Assembly: GCF_019801605.1 (NCBI RefSeq) | Contig: NZ_JAHVIT010000003.1 | Span: forward strand, 186,001 to 250,000 | From: Maritimibacter alkaliphilus | Lineage (GTDB): Bacteria; Pseudomonadota; Alphaproteobacteria; Rhodobacterales; Rhodobacteraceae | Direction: 5' to 3' | DNA length: 64,000 nt | Shown here: one piece after another, positions 16,932 through 25,914 of the stretch | Position numbering within the stretch: position 1 is the first letter of the stretch | Layout of the letters: each line of letters begins with the position of its first letter | The notes under the pieces: generated by a model | Told to the model about the DNA's origin: nothing | Databases searched by the model: none | What the model saw: only the letters and a program-made list of their open reading frames with translations | Program-made: the position numbers and the translations under genes

Positions 16932-17671
16932 GCAAGACAGCCATCGTCACCGGCGGCGGTCGCGGCATCGGCCGCGGCTGCGCCCATGAACTGGCCCGGC
17001 AGGGCTGTGACATCGTTCTGGCGGACCTGATCCCCGAGGATCTCGCCAACACCAAGGCCGAGATCGAGGCCATGGGCCGGACCTGCCGCACCTATGTCGC
17101 CGACGTGGCCGACTTTGCCCGCGCGCAAGAAATCGTGGCCGAGGTCGAGGCCGAAACCGGCCCCGTCGCCGTGCTGGTCAACAACGCGGGCAAGTCGAAC
17201 ACCGACGGCATCTGCGAGATCACCGAGGAGAGCTTTGACCGCACCATCGCGATCAACCTCAAGGGCTGCTTCAACTGGACCCGGGCCGTGGCACCGGGGA
17301 TGATGCAGGCGCAGGCCGGGCGCATCGTCATGATGTCGTCGATCAACGCCTATACTGGCGGGGTGACGTCGGCTGTCTCGAAATTCGCCTACACCACTGC
17401 CAAAGCTGGACTTTTGGGCATGACCAAGGCCTTGGCCAAGGAAATGGCCCCCCATGTTCTGGTCAATGCCGTCTGCCCCGGTATCATCGAAACCGAACGG
17501 TCCAACGACCTGATCCGCGCCCGCAAGGACGAGTTGCAATCCGGGATCTCCCTCCAGCGGACCGGGACGCCCGCCGACGTGGCACAGGTCGTGGCCTTTC
17601 TTGCCCTGAGCGAACCCTGTTTCGTGACCGGCGAAGACATCAAGATCGACGGTTTCCAATGGGTGATCTGA
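16928..17671 (+). CDS. Short-chain dehydrogenase/reductase (SDR), second copy in operon
   Basis: A 247-residue classical SDR with TGGGRGIGRG (8-17), NNAG (85-88), Ser137/138 (MMSSIN) and YTTAK with Tyr155/Lys159. LADLIPED after strand 2 suggests NAD(H). It resembles the SDR at 9575 in length and motifs but differs in most side-chain-lining residues, so it probably handles a different step. Coupled to the DppF-type gene by ATGA. The codon choice near 17390-17420 (ACTGCCAAAGCTGGACTTTTG) is a little AT-richer than its neighbours. Confidence 0.88.
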   Translation: MSKTAIVTGGGRGIGRGCAHELARQGCDIVLADLIPEDLANTKAEIEAMGRTCRTYVADVADFARAQEIVAEVEAETGPVAVLVNNAGKSNTDGICEITEESFDRTIAINLKGCFNWTRAVAPGMMQAQAGRIVMMSSINAYTGGVTSAVSKFAYTTAKAGLLGMTKALAKEMAPHVLVNAVCPGIIETERSNDLIRARKDELQSGISLQRTGTPADVAQVVAFLALSEPCFVTGEDIKIDGFQWVI

Positions 17672-17705
17672 CCCGCCGCCGGTGAGCGCACCTGAAGGAG
17701 CCGCA

Positions 17706-18947
17706 ATGACAGACGTCCGCACCGCCGCCGCACCCTCGTGGGTGCCCATCGTGGTGACCGTCACCCTCGTGCAGGCGGTGCTGGCCCTGATGATCCGGGT
17801 GCTGCCCCTGCTGGGGATGCCCCTGACACAGGCCAGCGGCGTCCCGCCCGAGGCAGTGGGACAGCTGTCCTCGGCGGCGGCCTTCGGCTCGATGTGCTTC
17901 TTCCTCTGGGGGCCGACGGTGCTGGTGCGCTTCTCCTCGCTGCAACAGCTGCAACTGGGGTGCGTCACCTCGGCGGCGGCGCTGCTCTTCTGCCTCTTCA
18001 ACCGGTGGGAGGCGATGCTGCTGGCCAGTTTCGTCATCGGGCTGGGCTATGGCACCGCCACGCCGGCAGGCGCCGACCTGCTGATGAAGGTGGTGCCCAA
18101 GGCCCGGCGCGCGACGATCTTCTCGGTCAAGCAAGCGGGCGTGCCGCTTGGCGGTCTGGCCGCCGGGCTGCTGCTGCCCTTCGTGGCGCTGCATTTCGGT
18201 GGCGTACCGGCGGCGATGATCACGGCCTGCGTGCTCGCGCTCGGCTCTGCCGCGGCACTCGCGCTCTGGAAGGGCGCGATGGACGACAGCCCGCCGCCGA
18301 CCCGCGCCCTGCCCTTCCGCGACCTCGCGCTTGCGCCGGTGCGGCTGATCGCCCTGCTGATGCGCGACCGTCAGTTGCGGCTGCTGACCGCGGCGGGCTT
18401 CTGCCTCGGCGTGGCGCAGGGCATCCTGATGGCCTTCTATGCCGTCTTCCTGTCCGACCACGCGGGCTGGTCGCTGGCCGCGGCCGGGGCGGGTTTCGCC
18501 CTGTTGCAGGGCGCGGGCGTCGCCGGGCGGATCACCATGGGCTGGCTCTCGGACCGGATCGGCGATCCGGTGCGCGCCCTCTCGGGGCTGTGCTTCGTCT
18601 CGGGCATCACCATGGCGCTGCTGGCCACCATCGGCCCGAACAGCCCGGTGGCCTGGATCGTCCTGCTCTCGGTTCTGGCCGGGATCACCGTGATCTCGTG
18701 GAACGGGGTCTTTCTGACCGGGCTGGCTGAAACCGCCCCCGAGGGCCGCGTGGGAGAGATCACCGCCGCCGGGACCTTCGTCCTCTTCAGCGGCTATGTC
18801 CTCTGCCCCGTGCTGATCCAGACCGTGTTCGCCGCCACCGAAGGCTATGCCACCGGGCTGGTGATTTCGGGGCTCGCCCCCGTTCTCGCCGGCACCGCCC
18901 TGATGATCGGCGCCCGCAGGCGCCGCGATGACAAGACGAAAGGCTGA
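17706..18947 (+). CDS. MFS transporter
   Basis: A 413-residue, 12-helix major-facilitator protein. ATG 17706 is used because AAGGAG ends 5 nt upstream. The loop between helices 8 and 9 carries GWLSDRIGDP, the MFS motif-A pattern, and the first half ends in AMDDSPPPTR, the usual central cytoplasmic loop. It could be a third uptake route or an exporter of a breakdown product (the operon already has an ABC importer, and a TRAP system is next door). Substrate unknown. It is followed 2 nt later by the GGT gene. Confidence 0.85.
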   Translation: MTDVRTAAAPSWVPIVVTVTLVQAVLALMIRVLPLLGMPLTQASGVPPEAVGQLSSAAAFGSMCFFLWGPTVLVRFSSLQQLQLGCVTSAAALLFCLFNRWEAMLLASFVIGLGYGTATPAGADLLMKVVPKARRATIFSVKQAGVPLGGLAAGLLLPFVALHFGGVPAAMITACVLALGSAAALALWKGAMDDSPPPTRALPFRDLALAPVRLIALLMRDRQLRLLTAAGFCLGVAQGILMAFYAVFLSDHAGWSLAAAGAGFALLQGAGVAGRITMGWLSDRIGDPVRALSGLCFVSGITMALLATIGPNSPVAWIVLLSVLAGITVISWNGVFLTGLAETAPEGRVGEITAAGTFVLFSGYVLCPVLIQTVFAATEGYATGLVISGLAPVLAGTALMIGARRRRDDKTKG

Positions 18948-18949
18948 CC

Positions 18950-20524
18950 ATGAGCAACTTCTCCAAGACCCAGAAAATCCACAAGGACGTCATCTGGACC
19001 GAGGGCGGCGTGGTCGCCTCGCAGCACCGCAAGGCGGCCGAGGTGGGCGCCGCCGTGCTGGCCGCAGGCGGCGATGCCATCGACGCGGCGGTCGCCACCT
19101 CCTTTGCCGTGGGCGTGGTGGAGCCGTGGATGTCCGGGCCCATGGGCGGCGGCATGATGACCCTCTGGCGCGCCGACGAGGAACGCGCCGAGACGATCGA
19201 GTTCGGGATGCGTTCGCCCGCCGGGCTGAAGACCGAAGACTACCCGCTGGAGCCCGGCGCCAAGGCGGGCGATCTCTTCCCCTGGACCCGCGTGAAGGGC
19301 GACCGCAACGTCTATGGCGCCACCGCCGTCGCGGTGCCCGGCACCGTCGCGGGGATGGAGCTGGCCCATGGCAAATACGGGCGCAAGGCCTGGGCCGAGC
19401 TGCTGGCGCCCGCCGTGGCCCTGGCCGGTGAGGGGATGCTGATCGACTGGTACGCCTCGCTGATGATCGCCTCCGCCACCCGGCAGCTGGCGCAGGACAA
19501 GGACGCCGCCGATCTCTTCCTCGTGGACGGGCAGTGGCCCAACATCGCGGGCTGGACCGCCCTGTCGGATGCGCGGCTGAACCAGACCGCCCATGCCGCC
19601 ACGCTGCAACGGCTGGCCGAACATGGCGCGCGGGACTTCTACGAGGGCGAGGCCGCCCGGATGCTGGTCGAGGACGTGCAGGCCAAGGGCGGGTCGCTCG
19701 CGCTGGAGGACCTTGCCGCCTACCGTGCCGTGGCCTCCGAGCCGCGCACGATCCGTTACCGCGACGCGGTGATCCATGCGCCCTCGGGTCTCTCGGCCGG
19801 GGCCGAACTGGTCAAGGCGCTGGAGGCGATGGAGGCCGGCTTCACCCCCGGTGACACCCCCTCGCCCGAGAGCTATGCCACCATGGCAGGCGCGCTCGGG
19901 GCCGCGTATCGCGACCGGCTGGAACATGGCGGCGACACTGGCGAGAGCCCGCAGGCCCCCGCCTGCACCACCACCTTCAGCGTGGTGGACCGGCACGGCA
20001 ACATGGTGAACGTGACCCAGACCCTGCTGTCGATGTTCGGCAGCCACGTGGTCTCCCCCCAGACCGGGATGCTGCTGAACAACGGGATCATGTGGTTCGA
20101 CCCCGAACCGGGCAAGCCGAACTCGCTGGCGCCGGGCAAGCGCTGCCTGATGAACGTCTGCCCCACGGTGGGTCAGGCGGGCGACCGGATGTTCGCCATC
20201 GGCGCCTCGGGCGGGCGGAAGATCCTGCCGGCGGTGACGAATCTGACCAGCTTCATCGCGGATTTCGGCATGGATCTGGACGAGGCGATCCACACGCCCC
20301 GCATCGACGCCTCGGGCGCCAGCGGCACCGTGGTGGACGAGGACCTGCCCGGCGCGGTGGGTGAGGCGCTGGCCGCGCTCGGCCCGGTGAAGAAGGCCAA
20401 GCGCACGGTGCACCCCTATGCCTTCGCGGTGCCTGCGGGCGTGATGCGCAAGGCGGGCCGGAACTGCGGCGCGACCGAGATCATGACCCCCTGGGGCGAT
20501 GCGATCCGCGAAGAGGAGGTGTGA
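18950..20524 (+). CDS. Gamma-glutamyltransferase family protein without signal peptide
   Basis: A 524-residue Ntn-hydrolase of the gamma-glutamyltranspeptidase family. The autoprocessing/nucleophile region is CTTTFSVVD, with Thr340 aligning with the catalytic Thr of the TTHYSVVD motif in characterised GGTs. Downstream GSHVVSPQTGMLLNNGI and GASGGRKILPA match the small subunit. The N-terminus (MSNFSKTQKIHKDVIW) shows no signal peptide, unlike the periplasmic E. coli enzyme, so a cytoplasmic enzyme acting on imported substrate is inferred. Family members cleave gamma-glutamyl bonds or related amides (glutathione hydrolases, cephalosporin acylases). It is the last gene of the operon. Confidence 0.87.
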   Translation: MSNFSKTQKIHKDVIWTEGGVVASQHRKAAEVGAAVLAAGGDAIDAAVATSFAVGVVEPWMSGPMGGGMMTLWRADEERAETIEFGMRSPAGLKTEDYPLEPGAKAGDLFPWTRVKGDRNVYGATAVAVPGTVAGMELAHGKYGRKAWAELLAPAVALAGEGMLIDWYASLMIASATRQLAQDKDAADLFLVDGQWPNIAGWTALSDARLNQTAHAATLQRLAEHGARDFYEGEAARMLVEDVQAKGGSLALEDLAAYRAVASEPRTIRYRDAVIHAPSGLSAGAELVKALEAMEAGFTPGDTPSPESYATMAGALGAAYRDRLEHGGDTGESPQAPACTTTFSVVDRHGNMVNVTQTLLSMFGSHVVSPQTGMLLNNGIMWFDPEPGKPNSLAPGKRCLMNVCPTVGQAGDRMFAIGASGGRKILPAVTNLTSFIADFGMDLDEAIHTPRIDASGASGTVVDEDLPGAVGEALAALGPVKKAKRTVHPYAFAVPAGVMRKAGRNCGATEIMTPWGDAIREEEV

Positions 20525-20655
20525 GGGCTGGGGCCTGTGTTCCCAGTTTGATGCACATGGGGTTGCGGGGCCGATAGGCGAACAACGCTGGCGCGGTGCA
20601 GTTCCTGTGTTTCAAGCGACCGCGCGGCGTCTCCTCTTTCCCCGCGCTCTCCACT

Positions 20656-20783
20656 GAAGTTCCGCCCGGCCGTGAGGCCGGGCAGCGCCGACCCGCCCCC
20701 CGTCGCCATTGGGGCTCGAACCAATGGCGCACCAATGGCGACCGGCGCTATTGCGCCACCCCGCGGGACGGCGCTGCCCTGCG
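20656..20783 (+). repeat. Dispersed ~127-bp intergenic repeat, copy A
   Basis: This copy matches, nearly base for base, the reverse complement of 54147-54273. Internal structure: GCCCGGCC-GTGA-GGCCGGGC stem, then CGCCATTGG ... CCAATGGCG inverted words and a CACCAATGGCG repeat, then CCACCCCGCGGGACGGCGCTGCCC. The 20525-21030 gap contains no credible gene; short open frames across the repeat in both copies give the same glycine/proline/alanine-rich peptide, which only reflects shared DNA. Likely a non-autonomous palindromic element (REP/MITE-like). No flanking target duplication could be identified by eye. Confidence 0.75.
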
Positions 20784-20878
20784 TGGTGGATCGAAAGGTC
20801 CTGCCCCATGTTGTGCGGGGCCCACGGGGGCCCGCTCCCCCGCGGGACCGCGCTGCCCTGCGTGGTGGATCGAGAGGT
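20759..20878 (+). repeat. Direct repeat of the 3' end of the dispersed element
   Basis: About 41 bp (20759-20799, starting CCCCGCGGGACGGCGCTGCC) recur at 20837-20878 with four or so differences, 78 bp apart. The intervening DNA has its own inverted words (GGGGCCCACGGGGGCCC). The second unit looks like a partial extra copy of the dispersed element's tail, suggesting past unequal recombination or a nested insertion. Confidence 0.65.
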
Positions 20879-20978
20879 GGTGCGCGGTCCTGAGTCAGAT
20901 GTGGGCGCGCTCCGTTCCGATCAGAGCATATGCTGACAACGCTGCGGCAGTCCCCCGCCCCACCAACTCCGCAAAACG

Positions 20979-21009
20979 AAAAAAGCCGGGCCGCCCCGCG
21001 CGCCCGGCT
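20979..21009 (-). terminator. Rho-independent terminator of the MYG1-family gene
   Basis: On the minus strand AGCCGGGC and GCCCGGCT form an 8-bp stem around a GC-rich loop, followed by TTTTTTCGTTTT. It lies 22 bp after the leftward gene's stop. It would also keep leftward transcription out of the repeat region and the GGT gene. Confidence 0.8.
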
Positions 21010-21030
21010 CTCCTCATCGCTCACACGATG

Positions 21031-21969
21031 TCACTCCGCCTTCGCCGCCTCGGCTTCCGCCTCGGCCACCGCCAGCCGCGCCATTTCCATCACCGCCTCG
21101 CGGCTCGAGGCCATGGCAAGGAACCGGCCCTTGTGGCAGAACTTCGCGCCCTTCACGCCCGAGGCCTCTTCCAGCGCCGCATCGGTCAGACCGGCCCATG
21201 CGGCGGGCAGGTCCGCGCGCAGCTCGAAGCCCTCGTCGCCCAGCCGGATGCCGCCCAGCGACCAGTCGTCGCCACGCGGGTTCACCACGAAGAGCAGGTG
21301 ATCCGCCCCCGCCTTCTCGACGCCGGCGCGGAACGGCATGCCCATGGGCAGTTCGAGGATGCGCCCCTCGCCCGCCGCCTCGATCGAGGCCATGACCATC
21401 GACTCGGCCCGCCGCTTGGCGGCCTTGCGGGCGATGGAGGCCTCGACGAAGGAGCGTGCCACGGCGAGCGCCGCGTGGAAGGCCGCGTCATCGGCGCCCG
21501 GCGTCGTGTCGTCGAAGACCGGTTTCAGGCTTTCCAGCAGCACCGGCAGGGTCAGCGCGGACAGCGGCCCCGCGACGCCCGCGTTCAGCGCGCCGTTGTC
21601 CATCAGGTCGACCGGCAGGACGAAGCCCCGGTCGAAGGAGGCGTGCACGCCGTCGATGTCCTCCTCCGGCACGGCGAGCGCGCGCAGGTAGTCGCGGCCG
21701 AAGTGCAGCCAGACGAGGCCGAAGGAGCTGTAGGGCTGGCCATCCTCGCGCAGCGGCGCCTCGCGCTGGTGGTGGTCGAAGATGCCCGCCTCCGCGTCAT
21801 AGGCCAGACCGACGTCATAGATGATCCGCCCCTCTGCCGGGGTGATCCACGCGGCATCGCGGGTGCGCAGGATGCGCGCCTCCGGGTGCAGCCGGGTCAG
21901 GATGACCGAGGACAGCAGCTCGTCGGCATGGAAACCGCCGGAGTGGGTGACAAGATGGGTAATGGACAT
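21031..21969 (-). CDS. MYG1-family protein (UPF0160, DHH-like phosphoesterase fold)
   Basis: A 312-residue protein. The N-terminus has the family hallmark THSGGFHADE (8-17) and a later FDHHQRE (about 64-70), the metal-binding motifs shared with DHH phosphoesterases. Eukaryotic MYG1 is a 3'-5' RNA exonuclease of nucleus and mitochondria; the role of bacterial homologues is unsettled. The C-terminal GRFLAMASSREAVMEMARLA segment matches the MYG1 C-terminus, so the protein is full length. It sits alone between its own terminator and the hydrolase/lol genes, 87 bp from the next gene. Confidence 0.85.
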   Translation of the reverse strand: MSITHLVTHSGGFHADELLSSVILTRLHPEARILRTRDAAWITPAEGRIIYDVGLAYDAEAGIFDHHQREAPLREDGQPYSSFGLVWLHFGRDYLRALAVPEEDIDGVHASFDRGFVLPVDLMDNGALNAGVAGPLSALTLPVLLESLKPVFDDTTPGADDAAFHAALAVARSFVEASIARKAAKRRAESMVMASIEAAGEGRILELPMGMPFRAGVEKAGADHLLFVVNPRGDDWSLGGIRLGDEGFELRADLPAAWAGLTDAALEEASGVKGAKFCHKGRFLAMASSREAVMEMARLAVAEAEAEAAKAE

Positions 21970-22056
21970 GAAAGCTTCCCGGATGCGATGCGACCCACGG
22001 GCCCTAGCATTCCCGGCGGCGCTGCGAAAGCACCCGATCCGGGGGACATGCAGACC

Positions 22057-22775
22057 TCACGCCCCGGGATGCGCCTCCGACAGCTGCGCGGCCCAGTCCG
22101 CGATCGCCGCGCAGGCCGCGGCGAGGTGGTCCTGCTGGGTCAGGCCGGTCAGTCTCTTGCGCGGTTTCAGGTCGTGCTCGCCGTCCTCGAACCACGTCAC
22201 GGCAATCTGCGGCGACAGGGCATAGCCGGCGACCTCCTCGCGGGTGCCGAAGGGATCGCGGGTGCCCTGACAGATCAGGGTCGGCACCGCGAGGTCCTCA
22301 AGATGCGCGACGCGCAGCTTTTCGGGCTTGCCGGTCGGGTGGAACGGATAGCCGAGACAGAGCAGCCCGGCGACCCGACCCTGCGCATGCAGGTCACCGG
22401 CGATCAGGCTTGCCACGCGGCCGCCCATGGACTTGCCCCCGATGATCAGCGGCCCCTCAGGGGCAAGCGCGTCGATGGCGGCGCGGAACTCCTCCTGCAG
22501 CAGGTCCACCTTGGGCGGCGGGCGCTTCGATCCGCCGGTCCGGCGGCTGGACATGTAGGCGAACTCGAACCGCGCCACCCGCAGGCCGCGGGCGGCCAGA
22601 CCGTCCGCCACCGCGGTCATGAAGGGCGTGTCCATCGCCGCCCCCGCCCCATGGGCCAGCAGCACGGTGGTCCGCCCCGGTCCCGCACCGTCGATCCGGA
22701 AGTCAGGCCCAGTGCCGGACTCCGCGTCGGGGCCAGTGTGGGGCGCAGTGCCCGGTGCGGTATCCCGCCCGGTCA

Positions 22776-22776
<1 letters not shown>
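22057..22776 (-). CDS. Alpha/beta hydrolase of the Tex30/KANL3 type
   Basis: A 239-residue hydrolase. The oxyanion-side HGAGA is at 42-46, the nucleophile elbow GKSMGG has Ser116, the likely acid is Asp in GTRDPFG, and the likely His is in GEHDLKP. These are the signatures of the small Tex30/KANL3-like alpha/beta hydrolase group. The first 25 residues are low-complexity (T/G/P/D) and may be extra to the fold; a later start is possible. It overlaps lolD (TGATG), so it is co-translated with the lipoprotein-sorting genes, though a functional link is not evident. Substrate unknown. Confidence 0.8.
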
Positions 22777-23460
<684 letters not shown>

Positions 23461-23468
<8 letters not shown>

Positions 23469-24747
23469 AGCGCAGGGCCTCCACGGGGTTCATCCGGGCG
23501 GCGCGGCGCGCGGGGAAGATGGTGACGACGAAGGACAGCCCCAGCGACAGGCCGACGGCCGAGAGCACGTCGTTCAGCTCCAGCTTGGCGGGCACCTGGT
23601 AGATGCCGCGGATCGCCGGATCCCAGACCCCGCCCCCGGCGATGTAGTTCACCACGGTGAAGATCTGGTCGATGTAGATCGCGAAGAGGCAGCCCAGCAC
23701 GACGCCCACGGCGGTGCCGATCAGCCCGGTGAAGGCGCCGCAGATGAAGAAGACCCGCAGGACCGAGCCCTCGGTCAGGCCCATGGTACGCAGGATGCCG
23801 ATGTCGCGGCCCTTGTTCTTCACCAGCATGATCAGGCCCGAAACGATGTTCATCGCCGCGATCAGCACGAGGATCGACATGAGGATGAACATCACGTTGT
23901 CCTCCACGTCGAGCGCACGGAGGAAGCCGCCCTGCGCATCGCGCCACGTCCAGAGCAGCGCCTTGTCCCCGGCCGCGGCCAGGAGCGCGGTGTCGAGCTT
24001 GTCGACGGTCTCGGGGTCGTCGACCATGACCTCCAGCTCATCGGCCACGCCGTCGCGGTTGAAGAAGGTCTGCGCCTCGGCGAAAGGCATGTAGACCCGC
24101 GTCCGGTCGATGTCGTAGCGCCCGGCGGTGAAGATGTAGGTGACCTCGTAGACCTTGGTCCGGGGCGAGGTGCCGAAGGCCGTCTTGACCCCGTCGGGCG
24201 AGATCAGCTTGACCTTGCCGCCCACGTCCACCCCCAGTTCCCGCGCCACGCCCGAGCCGATCGCGATCCCCTCGCCGAAGCGGGAGAAGTCGCCGCGCGC
24301 CTCCAGCGGCTCGGCGATGCGCGGCACGGTCGAGAGGTTTTCGGGCGTGATGCCGAAGACCTCGACGCCCGCGTTGCGGCCCCGCACGTTGGCCATCACC
24401 TGGCTGCGCACGAGGGGGGCAACGCGGCTGACGCCGGGCACGGCGCGGACGCGCTCTGCCATCTCCTCGTAGTCAGGCAGGGTGCGGTCGACATAGCCGC
24501 TCTCGGTGCGGACCCCGGCGGAATAGACTGTCACATGGGCGTTCGCGCCCAGGATCGTATCGACGAATTCCTCGCGGAAGCCAGAGCGCACTGCCAGCGT
24601 GGCGATCAGGGCCCAGACGGCCAGCGTGATCCCGATCAGCGAGATCCATGTCATCACGCTAACACCCCCTTCCGAGCGCCGGGCCCGCAGGTAGCGCCAG
24701 GCGATCAGCCATTCGAAGGGGGCGAAGGGGGAAACTCTGCTCTGCAT
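23461..24747 (-). CDS. lolC: Lipoprotein-releasing ABC transporter permease, LolC/LolE type
   Basis: A 428-residue membrane protein. ATG 24747 is chosen because the conserved beginning [14 protein letters not shown] follows it. There is one helix near residues 30-50, a large periplasmic domain (about 55-270) and three C-terminal helices. [26 protein letters not shown] and the end [18 protein letters not shown] are LolC/E signatures. Only one permease gene is present beside lolD, as in alphaproteobacteria with a single LolC/E-type subunit that probably homodimerises. Confidence 0.9.
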
Positions 24748-25026
24748 CTGGTCCGTGGCTCCGCCGGGTCTGGTGCTTGATCCGGGCGGAAGGTGTCGTC
24801 TGCGCACGGGAAGGTCAAGCGCGGGCGGAGCCTTGCAGCCTCAAACCGGCGTCATCGGCGCCGGCCCGCTTCGCGCGGTCCTGCACAGAATAGGTCCGGA
24901 ATTGCGGAATGGTGCGGCAGACGCGGGGCCCCTACCTTCGCGTCAACACAGGCCGGGACCCTACGGCGAAACGACACGGCCGCGCCCCACGAAGGCGCGC
25001 GGGCCCACCCGAGAAAGGACAAGACG

Positions 25027-25515
25027 ATGACTTCCTGTACCGCCCCTGCCGGCGCCCGCGTCGGCCACGTCCACCTCAAGGTCTCCGACCTCGACCGCGC
25101 GATCGCCTTCTACGGCGACGTGCTGGGGTTCGAACTGCAACAGCGCTACGGCGCCAAGGCCGCCTTCCTGTCGGCCGGGGGCTACCACCACCACATCGGC
25201 CTGAACACCTGGCACAGCGAAGGCAGCGAACCGGCGCCGGAGCACTACCCGGGCCTCTTCCACTCCGCCTTCCTCTACCCCACGCGCCGCGACCTCGCGA
25301 ATGTGCTGAAACAGCTGCGGGCCAAGGGCGTCGCCCTCGACGGTGCCTCGGACCACGGGGTGAGCGAGGCGCTCTACCTCCGCGATCCCGATGGCAACGG
25401 GGTGGAGCTCTACTGGGACCGGCCGCAGGCAGACTGGCCCCGGGACGAGGCCGGTGACCTGGTGATGTTCACCCGGCGCCTCGATCTCGACGCGCTTCTG
25501 GCCGAGGCTGACTGA
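25027..25515 (+). CDS. VOC (glyoxalase/extradiol dioxygenase fold) metalloprotein
   Basis: A 162-residue protein starting at ATG 25027 with AAGGA upstream. Two beta-alpha-beta-beta-beta modules are seen: GHVHLKVSDLDRAIAFYGDVLGF (13-35) and SEALYLRDPDGNGVELYWDRP (about 115-135). Metal ligands are probably His15, a His of GGYHHHIGLN (about 57-64) and Glu in NGVELY. The form is that of catechol-2,3-dioxygenase-like VOC proteins. No partner gene identifies a substrate; it stands alone between lolC and the aminotransferase. Confidence 0.83.
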   Translation: MTSCTAPAGARVGHVHLKVSDLDRAIAFYGDVLGFELQQRYGAKAAFLSAGGYHHHIGLNTWHSEGSEPAPEHYPGLFHSAFLYPTRRDLANVLKQLRAKGVALDGASDHGVSEALYLRDPDGNGVELYWDRPQADWPRDEAGDLVMFTRRLDLDALLAEAD

Positions 25516-25914
25516 AGCCGGGTGGGTTGCGGCCAGACGGCGACCAGACGACGGCCAGACCCCGGCTCGACGCGCCGGTGCGCCCGCCGCCTGCCATGAA
25601 ACGTTCATCTTGCCGTTACCGGGCTGCCACCGATCCGTCATGAAGCGCCCCTAGCGTGCCGGTGGCCCGCATGCCTCTACACCGCCCTGCCTGCCCCGCG
25701 CTCGTGTCCCCAGCACAAATACGGCAAGGCCCGCAGGTGCTTGCCGGTGATTTCCGGCCACCGCGTCCGGTGGCCCCCGACCATTCTTGCTGCCGATTTC
25801 ATCATCGAACGCCCCCGGCCCCGCGCCGGGGGCAATTCGGCCTCCCGCCCGGGGGGCCTTCCCCCTGCCGCCGCCTCTTGTCATAAGGGGCGCGCGACAA
25901 GAAGGAGCAAGACG
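25516..25914. other. 399-bp intergenic region
   Basis: No gene is seen. The right third is a run of C/G-rich partial inverted repeats (CCCCCGGCCCCGCGCCGGGGG at about 25813-25833, then GCCCGGGGGGCC at 25847-25858) just upstream of the aminotransferase; a structured 5' leader is possible. AAGGAG (25902-25907) is the ribosome site of the next gene. Confidence 0.4.
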
